The notes under the pieces are model-generated. The model did not search any database. It had not been told where the DNA came from and worked only from the letters and a program-made list of their open reading frames with translations. A program made the translations under genes and the position numbers. A DNA stretch of 64,000 bases from Bacillus safensis (GTDB lineage: Bacteria > Bacillota > Bacilli > Bacillales > Bacillaceae), in assembly GCA_030159235.1 (NCBI GenBank), contig BSBG01000005.1, positions 248,001-312,000 on the forward strand, written 5' to 3'. Shown piece by piece: positions 44,049 to 51,523 of this stretch (within the stretch, counting starts at the first letter, position 1; each line of letters starts with the position of its first letter).

Positions 44049-44768
44049 ATGAGATTGACAACTTTTGACCGTCTGCACCAGCTTACATTGATGCCGCGAC
44101 TATTTCCGGTAAATTGTTATGTATTTGAAGAAGAGGATGGACTCATCTTAATTGATGCTGCTTTAAAAATGGCGGCAAACTCGATCATCGAATTTGCTCA
44201 TAAAAAGAACAAACCAATCGACAAGATTATTCTTACCCATAGTCATATGGATCATATCGGTGCATTAGATGAAGTGAAAAAAGCTTTTCCAGAGGCAGTT
44301 GTCTATTTATCAAAACGTGATGCCCGCCTGCTCGAAGGTGACCTTTCCTTGCTCCCTGGTGAACCCCAGAAAAAAATCAAAGGTAGTTTTTCAAAAGGTA
44401 TTCACACAAAACCGGATGTGCTTGTTGAAGAAGGAGATGAGATTGGACCGCTGAAAGTCATTGCGACACCAGGGCATACACCGGGCAGCATCTCTTTATA
44501 TGATGAAAGGTCAGGAGTTGTCATTGCAGGCGATGCACTTGTAACAAAAGGCGGCTTATCGGTAACGGGTGAATTTCGGTGGAGCTTTCCGTTCCCGGCA
44601 TTCGCCACATGGGATGCAGAAACTGCACTAAAAAGTGCCGAAAAATTATTGACTTTGCACGTATCCTGTCTTGCAGCAGGACATGGGGATCTCATCATAG
44701 AGCCTCATGAAAGGCTTCAAGCTGCTGTCCATAAAAGGCAGCATCAGCTAAAAAAAGGGGGGCAGTAA
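44049..44768 (+). CDS. yobT: Metallo-beta-lactamase-fold hydrolase
   Basis: The ATG at 44049, seven bases after GGGGG, gives 239 residues. The zinc motif HSHMDH (LTHSHMDHIGALDEV), a third ligand region TPGHTPGSISLYD, the bridging Asp in VIAGDALV, and AAGHGDLI at the end are the ordered MBL motifs. The fold covers glyoxalase II, lactonases and many other hydrolases; the substrate is unknown. It is in an operon with the TetR regulator yobS and lies behind the twin palindromes. Confidence 0.85.
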   Translation: MRLTTFDRLHQLTLMPRLFPVNCYVFEEEDGLILIDAALKMAANSIIEFAHKKNKPIDKIILTHSHMDHIGALDEVKKAFPEAVVYLSKRDARLLEGDLSLLPGEPQKKIKGSFSKGIHTKPDVLVEEGDEIGPLKVIATPGHTPGSISLYDERSGVVIAGDALVTKGGLSVTGEFRWSFPFPAFATWDAETALKSAEKLLTLHVSCLAAGHGDLIIEPHERLQAAVHKRQHQLKKGGQ

Positions 44769-44771
44769 ACC

Positions 44772-45344
44772 GTGTCTCCAAGAATGGGTATCACTCAAGA
44801 AAAAATCATGGAAACAGCGGCTGCGTTTGTTGATGAAGAAGGTTTTTCCGCTTTGACAATTGCTACATTGTCTAAAAGGCTGAACATCAGACCGCCTTCT
44901 CTTTATAATCACGTATCCGGCCTTTATGAGATTCAGGCAGGGCTCGCCGTAAAAGGACTGTCCATGCTTTGTGAGGAAGGCATACAAGTCACAGAGGGAC
45001 TAGAAAAAAAAGAAGCTGTTTTAGCCTTTGCCAGACAATATGTGCAATTTGTCCGAGAACATCCCGGTCTTTACGAAGCCGCCTTTTCACATATGAACGA
45101 AAAAGAAGTAAGCATTGCGGCGGAGCGCCTTGTTCAATTTGTTCAATCCATCATGTCACGCTTTGGTGTAAAAGAAGAAGAAATGACGCATGTCGTCAGA
45201 GGACTGAGAAGCTTACTACACGGCTTCGGTGACATTTCTAATAAAAAAGGGTTTCAACGAAAAGAAGAGCTTGAAGAAAGTGTGAGCTATGCGGTCCGGC
45301 TCTATATCACAGGTGTATTGCAGAAAGAAGATCTGTCTATTTGA
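44772..45344 (+). CDS. yobS: TetR/AcrR-family regulator
   Basis: A GTG at 44772, nine bases after a run of G, gives 190 residues. The HTH (about 5-55) reads GITQEKIMETAAAFVDEEGFSALTIATLSKRLNIRPPSLYNHVSGL. The C-terminal part is the usual helical ligand-binding domain (TetR_C/WHG-like, LLHGFGDISNKKGF). It probably represses yobT-yobS through the two AACTAA-N5-TTAGTT palindromes. The terminator overlaps the stop. Confidence 0.85.
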   Translation: MSPRMGITQEKIMETAAAFVDEEGFSALTIATLSKRLNIRPPSLYNHVSGLYEIQAGLAVKGLSMLCEEGIQVTEGLEKKEAVLAFARQYVQFVREHPGLYEAAFSHMNEKEVSIAAERLVQFVQSIMSRFGVKEEEMTHVVRGLRSLLHGFGDISNKKGFQRKEELEESVSYAVRLYITGVLQKEDLSI

Positions 45345-45360
45345 CAGGTCTTTTTTTTTA
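45329..45360 (+). terminator. Terminator overlapping the end of yobS
   Basis: AGATCTGTC (45329-45337) pairs with GACAGGTCT (45343-45351) with one G-U pair, followed by nine T. Confidence 0.8.
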
Positions 45361-45418
45361 CAGCGGATCGATATCTTAAAGGGGTGGACAGTTTGGAACA
45401 ATTTTTGAGAATAAAGAT

Positions 45419-45446
45419 TTGACAGTTTTGTGAAACATGGTATGCT
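45419..45446 (+). promoter_or_regulatory. Sigma-A promoter of the SRPBCC-DUF4166-yndJ operon
   Basis: A perfect TTGACA (45419-45424) and TATGCT (45441-45446) are separated by 16 bases. Confidence 0.65.
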
Positions 45447-45450
45447 TATT

Positions 45451-45468
45451 ATGTGAAATAATTCACAT
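45451..45468. promoter_or_regulatory. CRP/FNR-type palindrome at the operon start
   Basis: ATGTGAAATAATTCACAT contains TGTGA-N6-TCACA, the CRP/FNR recognition pattern, with 7-bp perfect arms. It sits just downstream of the -10 element, around the transcription start, a position more suited to repression than activation. Confidence 0.55.
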
Positions 45469-45484
45469 AGAGGAGTAGAGGCAG

Positions 45485-46363
45485 ATGAAAAGAAAGCCTG
45501 TTTATGTGGAAACAACCATTCATGCACCTATAGAGAAAGTTTGGGAATATACGCAAAATCCAAAGCTTCACGAACAGTGGGATATGCGGTTTTCAACCAT
45601 TTCATTAAATGAACCTCAAGATGAACAGCCCCAAACCTTTTTGTATGAAAAGCATCTTGGATTTGGTGTAAGTGTCACAGGGGCAGGAGCGTATCGAACA
45701 AGAATGATGGATGAACGGAATAAACGGGCGTCCTCGCTCAAATTCACATCTTCACACCCCTTGTCCTTCATCAAAGAAGGGGGCGGCTATTGGAAATATG
45801 TGAAAACGAACGAACACATTGTATTTCAAACTCAGTTTGATTATGAAACGAAAGAAGGAAAAGGTTGGTCATGGGCAGATCGGTTTCTTTTTCGCCCGAT
45901 GATCGGGTTTATGACGGCCTTTAGTTTTGGCGCATTAAAGACGTGGCTTGAAAAGGGAACGCACCCCCGGTTGTTATTAGAGAGAACACTTGCCCATTAC
46001 GGCATTTGTTTGCTGTTTGCCCTTGTCTGGTTATGCCAAGCGGTCATCCCTTTTTCACATTCTTCTTTTGATCATAGCACCGGATTTCGGATGTTTTATG
46101 CCCTTTTAGGCGTATCATGGCTAATCCCTAAGCTATCAAAGAAATATCTTTTCATCTTTCAAAGCATGTTTCTGCTGATTCTGCTTTGTATCGGGGTTCT
46201 ATCCCCGCAAACGACATTTCATGAGCCGCTTGTGATAGGTGCATTTTTGATCCTATCCATTGCAGGAATGATTAATTTAAAAGGGTGTGTAGATGTATTT
46301 TCGATCAAACGAAAAAGAGGAGGTAGACATGGTCGTTCATCGTCATCAAGTAAAGGATTATGA
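45485..46363 (+). CDS. SRPBCC domain fused to a DoxX-like membrane domain
   Basis: A 292-residue protein. Residues about 1-150 are an SRPBCC/polyketide cyclase-like domain (YVETTIHAPIEKVWEYTQNPKLHEQWD). Residues about 165-280 contain four hydrophobic spans (HYGICLLFALVWLCQAVIPF, FRMFYALLGVSWLIP, and so on) resembling the DoxX-like family. The tail is basic and Ser-rich. The next gene starts inside its end (35-bp overlap). It probably binds a hydrophobic ligand at the membrane; ligand unknown. Confidence 0.75.
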   Translation: MKRKPVYVETTIHAPIEKVWEYTQNPKLHEQWDMRFSTISLNEPQDEQPQTFLYEKHLGFGVSVTGAGAYRTRMMDERNKRASSLKFTSSHPLSFIKEGGGYWKYVKTNEHIVFQTQFDYETKEGKGWSWADRFLFRPMIGFMTAFSFGALKTWLEKGTHPRLLLERTLAHYGICLLFALVWLCQAVIPFSHSSFDHSTGFRMFYALLGVSWLIPKLSKKYLFIFQSMFLLILLCIGVLSPQTTFHEPLVIGAFLILSIAGMINLKGCVDVFSIKRKRGGRHGRSSSSSKGL

Positions 46364-46937
46364 TAAGCTACATCCAAAATTAAAGGAGAGATACAACCGG
46401 GCGTTTACTGCTGAAGGCACCATGGAGGAAATAGGCGGCGGGACGAGGCTCATTCGATTATTCTTCAAGATTGGTCCATTGTTCCGCTGTTTTTTCCCTG
46501 AGAGAGGAAAAAATATTCCCTTCCGAATTGTCAATAAGCCCTTTCTAACAAGTGAGGGTGAGGAAGGCATGCACTGGTTTCGTACGTTTTATTTTCCAAA
46601 GAAGGAACGGCACTTTGATGCCGATATGATCATTGATCAGAAGAGTCATAAAGTTCTAGACTATTTTGGAAAGCCTAGACTTCTTATGTCAGAACTTCAT
46701 TTTACAGTCACAAAGCATGGGTTTCTGCACATTCAATCCGGCCAGCAGAAGCTGTTGATGCTAGGAAAAGAGTGGCCGCTGCCTTCATGGCTTTATGGTG
46801 TGTCAGATGTCACAGAAGGCTACGACGAGCATGCAGGTGAATATACCATTCATGTGCATGTGAAAAACCGACTGTTTGGAACTCTTTTTACATATAAAGG
46901 CCGGTTTACTGAAAGGGTGCTGTCTCATGATGAATAA
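46329..46937 (+). CDS. DUF4166 family protein
   Basis: The ATG at 46329 has a perfect AGGAGGT before it and gives 202 residues; longer upstream starts lack this. The DUF4166 pattern is LHPKLKERYNRAFTAEGTMEEIGGG ... WFRTFYFPKKERHFDADMI. The domain is probably a lipocalin-like or SRPBCC-like beta fold, but function is unknown. It overlaps the SRPBCC gene by 35 bp and yndJ by 11 bp, so the three genes are tightly coupled. Confidence 0.78.
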   Translation: MVVHRHQVKDYDKLHPKLKERYNRAFTAEGTMEEIGGGTRLIRLFFKIGPLFRCFFPERGKNIPFRIVNKPFLTSEGEEGMHWFRTFYFPKKERHFDADMIIDQKSHKVLDYFGKPRLLMSELHFTVTKHGFLHIQSGQQKLLMLGKEWPLPSWLYGVSDVTEGYDEHAGEYTIHVHVKNRLFGTLFTYKGRFTERVLSHDE

Positions 46938-48555
46938 ATGGCATTTCATATCAAGCCTCATCTTCATGTGTTGTTTTATCGCCACCCGTTTGATGACTGG
47001 ACCGATAGCCGAATTTTTTGTGCTTATTGCGATTCTGTTTTTCTTTCCTGCGGTTTTATCCTTTTTTGCAAAGGAAGGGAAGGAGAGAACGCCAGGGATG
47101 CTGATCAGCTTTTTAATGAAAGCCTTTCCATTAGCTGCTCTTTGTGCAACTGCTGCATTCATCTATCATTCCGCCTTGTTTGCATCGGGATGGTTTTTGT
47201 ATACGATCATTTTAGCGTTATTTGGCTTTACTCGATTGCTGAAAAGGGGAACCTTTCCTCTTCATGAATTAATGATCGATGGTGCATGGATGTATATCGC
47301 TTTAGGCGGACTTTGGTTTTGGCTGTATACGGCAGATATACAGGTGATGACCTTTTCACCGATCATTGTGCTTTTGACCGCTATTCATTTTCATTATTCG
47401 GCTTTTTTTATCCCGCTTTTCTATGGATTATTAGGGAGACAGCGAGAAAAAGAGACAGCTTTATACAAAGCGGCAGGCTGGGTGATTTTGCTGTCACCTC
47501 TGATGATTGCTGTTGGGATTAGCTTCTCTCGTCTATTTGATACGTTCAGCGTCATGCTATATGTCATTGCACTTTACTTGTATGGCATTCTTTGTATAAA
47601 AACTAGGTTTCAATCAACTGGGGCAAAAGGGCTGATTGTGTTTTCTAGCTGCGTGTTAATGGGGACGATCGTGTTGTCTCTTCTTTATTCCACTGGTATG
47701 CTCATTCGCGTGACCTACATCAGCATTGATCAGATGATTTGGTTTCATGGCAGTATCAACGCCTTTTTTGTTATTTTACCAGGTCTGATTGGATGGCTAA
47801 TCGAAGGGCCAAGGAATCAATTGAAGCAGAAGGAATTTCCGATCTCAAGAGTGCATGGTCGTTTTCATTTGCTCTCTTTTCAAAAGGAACGAATGCATGA
47901 GCGAGAGCAGCTCGGTTTAGTCGATTCACTTGATGATTTAAATGGAACGACGTTTTCAGCTGAAAGGGTGTCACCGGTGATTCGAAGATTTTATGAAAAT
48001 CCCATGGCATTTACATTAAAAGCAGCCGTCTGTTTTCATTGGTGGGTGAGGCCGTTTGTTTTTTTACTTCAGCCAGTTTTTAAGAAAATAGGTCAGCTCT
48101 ATTTGGGAACATCTCGTAGGCCGTATGAAATGAAGGGACGTCTGACTACATTTCAACATCCTAAAGAAGAGAGGGAAAATGTCCGGACGTGGATTCGTCA
48201 TAACGAAAAAGGGGAGCAGGTCTTTTTTGCGCTTTATGCTCATCATCACGATGCAACTGCGGGCTATATGAATATTGCGCTGCCGCTTCCATATTCACAG
48301 ATGACCGCCATTTTAAAACCTTTTAATGAAAAGGAAGACTTTCTATTAAAAAGCGTATGTCCAAAAGGCAGTACCGGTGACGAAGGATTGTATTTGCATA
48401 CGCCTTTTATCACCATGAAACTGCCAATGGAAGAAAGCTTTCATATGAAGCCTAAGTCAGATAAAAATCTCACAGCGGTTCATCAAATGAAGCTTTTCGG
48501 TATTCCTTTTTTAACGATTCATTATCAAATTGACAGCGGGAAGTCATCCTGTTAG
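46927..48555 (+). CDS. yndJ: YndJ-like integral membrane protein
   Basis: A 542-residue protein starting at ATG 46927 with GAAAGGGTG upstream. The first about 290 residues contain nine or ten hydrophobic spans. The rest (about 300-540) is a soluble domain including FYENPMAFTLKAAVCFHWWVRPFVF and a DUF4166-like beta region (YEMKGRLTTFQHPKEER). It resembles B. subtilis YndJ, whose operon also contains DUF4166 genes. Function is unknown. Its stop overlaps the stop of the convergent M50-like gene by 4 bp with no terminator between. Confidence 0.75.
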   Translation: MMNKWHFISSLIFMCCFIATRLMTGPIAEFFVLIAILFFFPAVLSFFAKEGKERTPGMLISFLMKAFPLAALCATAAFIYHSALFASGWFLYTIILALFGFTRLLKRGTFPLHELMIDGAWMYIALGGLWFWLYTADIQVMTFSPIIVLLTAIHFHYSAFFIPLFYGLLGRQREKETALYKAAGWVILLSPLMIAVGISFSRLFDTFSVMLYVIALYLYGILCIKTRFQSTGAKGLIVFSSCVLMGTIVLSLLYSTGMLIRVTYISIDQMIWFHGSINAFFVILPGLIGWLIEGPRNQLKQKEFPISRVHGRFHLLSFQKERMHEREQLGLVDSLDDLNGTTFSAERVSPVIRRFYENPMAFTLKAAVCFHWWVRPFVFLLQPVFKKIGQLYLGTSRRPYEMKGRLTTFQHPKEERENVRTWIRHNEKGEQVFFALYAHHHDATAGYMNIALPLPYSQMTAILKPFNEKEDFLLKSVCPKGSTGDEGLYLHTPFITMKLPMEESFHMKPKSDKNLTAVHQMKLFGIPFLTIHYQIDSGKSSC

Positions 48556-49031
48556 TCAATAATGTCACATGGTTCACCGTGCCGAATGATGTTCACAATC
48601 GCTTGCCCGTCACTCGGATGATGATCTGCATACTGGACTGGCAGCAGTGCAAAAAATACATAGTAAATTGAGAAGTAAGCAAATTGATAGAAAAATTGAT
48701 GTTCTGGCAGGATATCATTGGCGATCATTGTATTCAGTATGAGAACACTGAGCAGGTTGCATAATGATCCACCTAAATAGACAAGAATGTGTGAGAATCG
48801 GTTATTTTTCCTCATTTCTTCATAGTGGCAAAATGCATCTAGAAAATAGATTCGTCTAATTTCAACAACACCTATTTTCAATACTTTCTTGCCTCTGCCA
48901 AGAGCAAAAGAAACCTTTGCCCCAAACATCCATGCGACCAAAATATGGCCAAGCTGATGCAGGATGGCAACGATAGGAAGAATGACGAAAAACGACCAGC
49001 AAAACGTCCACATATCCGATAAAGTAAACAA
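48552..49031 (-). CDS. M50 (site-2-protease)-like membrane protein with altered active site
   Basis: A TTG at 49031 preceded by GGGGAGGG gives 159 residues with about four hydrophobic spans. The sequence ILHQLGHILVAWMFGAK occupies the place of the M50 zinc motif HExxH, but reads HQLGH, replacing the catalytic Glu by Gln; both His ligands are kept. HHPSDGQAI near the end resembles the second M50 motif with the Asp ligand. It may be an inactive relative or a sequence-divergent enzyme. The ribosome site lies in a hairpin (49040-49061). Confidence 0.6.
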   Translation of the reverse strand: MFTLSDMWTFCWSFFVILPIVAILHQLGHILVAWMFGAKVSFALGRGKKVLKIGVVEIRRIYFLDAFCHYEEMRKNNRFSHILVYLGGSLCNLLSVLILNTMIANDILPEHQFFYQFAYFSIYYVFFALLPVQYADHHPSDGQAIVNIIRHGEPCDIID

Positions 49032-49039
49032 GTGTTAAC

Positions 49040-49061
49040 CCTCCCCAATATATTTGGGAGG
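49040..49061 (-). promoter_or_regulatory. Hairpin covering the ribosome site of the M50-like gene
   Basis: On the minus strand CCTCCC pairs with GGGAGG, the Shine-Dalgarno of the gene at 48552-49031, with a 10-nt AT-rich loop. It could lower translation until opened. Confidence 0.4.
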
Positions 49062-49260
49062 AAGCAGTAGGATTATTTGCCATTTTACTGAATTCATTTT
49101 CAGGATGCAAACATTTAACACAAGACGATAAATTCATTATGTAAACTAAAGAGTGTTTTGGGCAGTGAATAGTCTTATTGAATCAATTTTTTGACGAAAT
49201 GCATGTGCTACAATGAAAAAAGAATAGATGACTCTAGCTGAATGAAGAGGAGTGAATCAG

Positions 49261-49593
49261 ATGGCAGATATTGAACAGTTTTTAGCGTTAGATATTCGTG
49301 TTGGGACGATCATCGAAGCAGAATTTTTTGCGGAGGCAAGAGTGCCTGCTTTGAAACTCAAGATTGATTTTGGCGAAGAGATTGGTCTAAAGCAATCCAG
49401 CGCTCAGCTGACAAAACGTTATACGGCTGAGGGGCTCACTGGCAAACAAATCGTAGCAGTCGTCAATTTTCCGCCAAGAAGAATTGCAGGGTTCAAATCA
49501 GAAGTGCTTGTCTTAGGGGGAATGCCTTCAAAAGAAGATGTGGTTTTACTAGCCACAGATGAGCCGGTTGAAAATGGGACAAAAATAGGGTAA
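49261..49593 (+). CDS. csaA: tRNA-binding-domain chaperone CsaA
   Basis: The ATG at 49261 (GAGGAG upstream) gives 110 residues, the same as B. subtilis CsaA. It is a single OB-fold tRNA-binding domain: FLALDIRVGTIIEAEFF, LKIDFGEEIGLKQSSAQLT and VAVVNFPPRRIAGFKSEVLVLG. CsaA acts as a dimer and has been described as a chaperone that suppresses secretion defects. A strong bidirectional terminator follows. Confidence 0.92.
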   Translation: MADIEQFLALDIRVGTIIEAEFFAEARVPALKLKIDFGEEIGLKQSSAQLTKRYTAEGLTGKQIVAVVNFPPRRIAGFKSEVLVLGGMPSKEDVVLLATDEPVENGTKIG

Positions 49594-49595
49594 GA

Positions 49596-49631
49596 AAAAA
49601 AGACATCTTCATCAGAAGATGTCTTTTGCGT
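49596..49631. terminator. Strong bidirectional terminator after csaA
   Basis: AGACATCTT (49601-49609) pairs with AAGATGTCT (49616-49624); A7 on the left gives a T7 tail when read on the minus strand. It can end csaA and also a transcript coming from the right. Confidence 0.85.
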
Positions 49632-49766
49632 ATTGAGGCGGAATAACCACACGCCACATTCGTGTGTGTCTCAAAGAGACATGTTACCCGACTTACACAA
49701 TTCAGCTCATCGCTTGATTAATATAGCATGGGATAAGCTGAATTGCAACCATTAAATGAATTCCTT
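49596..49766 (-). ncRNA. Candidate small RNA converging on csaA
   Basis: No gene fits this region. On the minus strand TTGTCA (49801-49796) and TATGAA (49778-49773), 17 bases apart, form a promoter. The predicted transcript would contain three hairpins: CAATTCAGCT/AGCTGAATTG (10 bp), GTCTC-TTT-GAGAC and CACACG/CGTGTG. It would end at the csaA terminator, which has a perfect T tail in this direction. Length is about 170 nt. The strand is inferred; the hairpins themselves would form on either strand. Confidence 0.45.
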
Positions 49767-49836
49767 CATATTTTCATATCATTTTAGAAGAAAAATGACA
49801 AGATATCGATTATTTGGATTATTTTTTCAAAAGATA

Positions 49837-49865
49837 TTGAAAAGTCAGATCAGATTTTATAAAAT
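49837..49865 (+). promoter_or_regulatory. Sigma-A promoter of xynP-xynB
   Basis: TTGAAA (49837-49842) and TAAAAT (49860-49865) are separated by 17 bases, immediately before the XylR operator. Confidence 0.65.
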
Positions 49866-49874
49866 GAACTCATC

Positions 49875-49899
49875 TTAGTTTGTTTAGTCGATAAACTAA
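49875..49899. promoter_or_regulatory. XylR operator of xynP-xynB
   Basis: A 25-bp dyad with arms TTAGTTT and AAACTAA separated by 11 bases, the arrangement of the XylR consensus. It begins just after the -10 element, so XylR would block initiation until xylose binds. Confidence 0.85.
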
Positions 49900-49975
49900 G
49901 GTGATTTTCAAATCAGAGTCCGGCCATTAAAGGGGATGATTCCGTCATTCAAATCATTTGCTGCGTATGTGGGCT

Positions 49976-50002
49976 AAGCTGAAAGAGTCAGATATTCAGC
50001 TT
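49976..50002 (+). repeat. Inverted repeat in the xynP leader
   Basis: AAGCTGAA (49976-49983) and TTCAGCTT (49995-50002) form an 8-bp stem followed by CATTTTTA. It could be a weak attenuator in the 240-base leader or chance. Confidence 0.3.
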
Positions 50003-50018
50003 CATTTTTACAATAAAT

Positions 50019-50032
50019 TGAAAGCGCTTTAT
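50019..50032 (+). promoter_or_regulatory. CcpA cre site in the xynP leader
   Basis: TGAAAGCGCTTTAT matches the cre consensus with one mismatch. It lies about 150 bp after the promoter, suited to road-block repression. Catabolite control of xyl/xyn genes by CcpA is established in Bacillus. Confidence 0.6.
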
Positions 50033-50107
50033 ATTCTTCGTATTGACTGCTGCTGCCCTCCATCATCTGTTTGTTAGAAGAGGCTAAGATAAGAAGGGAG
50101 AAAGCTC

Positions 50108-51499
50108 ATGGTTAGTGAGAATTTAAAGAAGATTCGTATGTCTGAAAAAGTCGGATATGCATCAGGAGATTTCGCATGTAATTTAATTTATGCAACTGTC
50201 TCTACGTATCTATTATTTTTTTATACAGATGTGTATGGTTTATCAGCGGCAGCAGCAGGGACGATGTTTTTGGTTGTTCGTGCCATTGATGCGCTTGCAG
50301 ATCCGTTTATTGGTGCAATGGTGGATCGAACGAACAGCCGTTTTGGCAGGTTTAGACCTTACTTGTTATTCGGTGCGGTTCCTTTTGTCGTACTTGCCAT
50401 CCTTTGCTTTACAACGCCTGATTTTTCAGAAATGGGTAAACTCGTCTATGCCTACATCACGTATGTTGGTTTATCGCTTACATACACCTTCATCAATGTC
50501 CCTTATGGTGCTTTAACATCCGCAATGACAAGAAATAACCAAGAGGTCGTCAGTATTACGTCTGTTCGTATGCTTTTTGCCAATCTCGGCGGTTTGGTTG
50601 TTGCTTTTTTTGTTCCTTTTCTTGCGACTTATTTGAGTGATACAACAGGAAATACAGCACTTGGCTGGCAGATGACGATGGGTTTTCTCGGCATTCTTGG
50701 CGGTGCATTACTTATTTTCTGTTTTAAAAGCACGAATGAACGTGTCACGCTTCAAAAGCCAGAGGAAAAAATTAAGTTCAGTGATATCTTTGTCCAGTTA
50801 CGTGTGAACCGCCCGCTTGTTGTATTAAGTATTTTCTTTATTATTATTTTCGGCGTGAACTCAATCAGCAACTCTGTTGGGATTTATTATGTGACGTATA
50901 ACCTTGGCAGAGAGGATTTAGTGAAATGGTACGGACTTATTGGCAGTCTGCCAGCATTAATGGTGCTGCCGTTTATTCCAAAGCTGCACAAGCTGCTAGG
51001 AAAGAAAAAGTTGCTGAATTATTCATTATTGCTGAATATCGTAGGTCTTCTTGCTTTAATTGTGATACCACCGAGTCAAATCACTTTAATACTTGTTTTC
51101 AGGCTCGTTGCAGCTGCAGGGAGTATTACAGCCGGTGCTTACATGTGGGCGCTCATTCCTGAAACCGTTGAATATGGCGAATATAAAACAGGGAAAAGGA
51201 TGGGCGGACTCATCTATGCTGTCATTGGATTCTTCTTTAAATTTGGGATGGCATTAGGCGGGATTGTGCCAGGGCTTGTACTCAGTCGATTTGGCTATGT
51301 CGCGAACCAAATGCAAACACCAGAAGCCTTACTGGGCATTTTAATCACGACAACGGTCATTCCTGTATGCTTACTGATTTTAGCGATGATTGATATTAAT
51401 TTTTATAACCTAGATGAAGAAAAACACAAGAAGGTCGTCAGGGAGCTTGAGAATAGAGACAAGGTGTATGTCGATCATATGGACGATTTTAAAATGTAG
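50108..51499 (+). CDS. xynP: Xyloside/xylo-oligosaccharide:cation symporter XynP
   Basis: A 463-residue GPH-family transporter with 12 spans. The family pattern is VGYASGDFACNLIYATVSTYLLFFYTDVYG at the start, RFGRFRPYLLFGA near 80, and PETVEYGEYKTGKRMGGL near 365. It imports xylobiose-type xylosides with a cation for XynB. The length equals what I recall for B. subtilis XynP. GAAGGGAG precedes the ATG, and the promoter carries an XylR operator. Confidence 0.92.
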   Translation: MVSENLKKIRMSEKVGYASGDFACNLIYATVSTYLLFFYTDVYGLSAAAAGTMFLVVRAIDALADPFIGAMVDRTNSRFGRFRPYLLFGAVPFVVLAILCFTTPDFSEMGKLVYAYITYVGLSLTYTFINVPYGALTSAMTRNNQEVVSITSVRMLFANLGGLVVAFFVPFLATYLSDTTGNTALGWQMTMGFLGILGGALLIFCFKSTNERVTLQKPEEKIKFSDIFVQLRVNRPLVVLSIFFIIIFGVNSISNSVGIYYVTYNLGREDLVKWYGLIGSLPALMVLPFIPKLHKLLGKKKLLNYSLLLNIVGLLALIVIPPSQITLILVFRLVAAAGSITAGAYMWALIPETVEYGEYKTGKRMGGLIYAVIGFFFKFGMALGGIVPGLVLSRFGYVANQMQTPEALLGILITTTVIPVCLLILAMIDINFYNLDEEKHKKVVRELENRDKVYVDHMDDFKM

Positions 51500-51523
51500 G
51501 TCACTGAAAGAGGAGGAAGTTCA

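Noticed and set aside
48862-49137. Minus-strand frame starting MNLSSCVKCLHPENEFS upstream of and overlapping the M50-like gene
   Set aside because: It has no Shine-Dalgarno and most of it is out of frame with the better-supported gene; the CxxC start is suggestive but a separate gene or frameshift cannot be supported.
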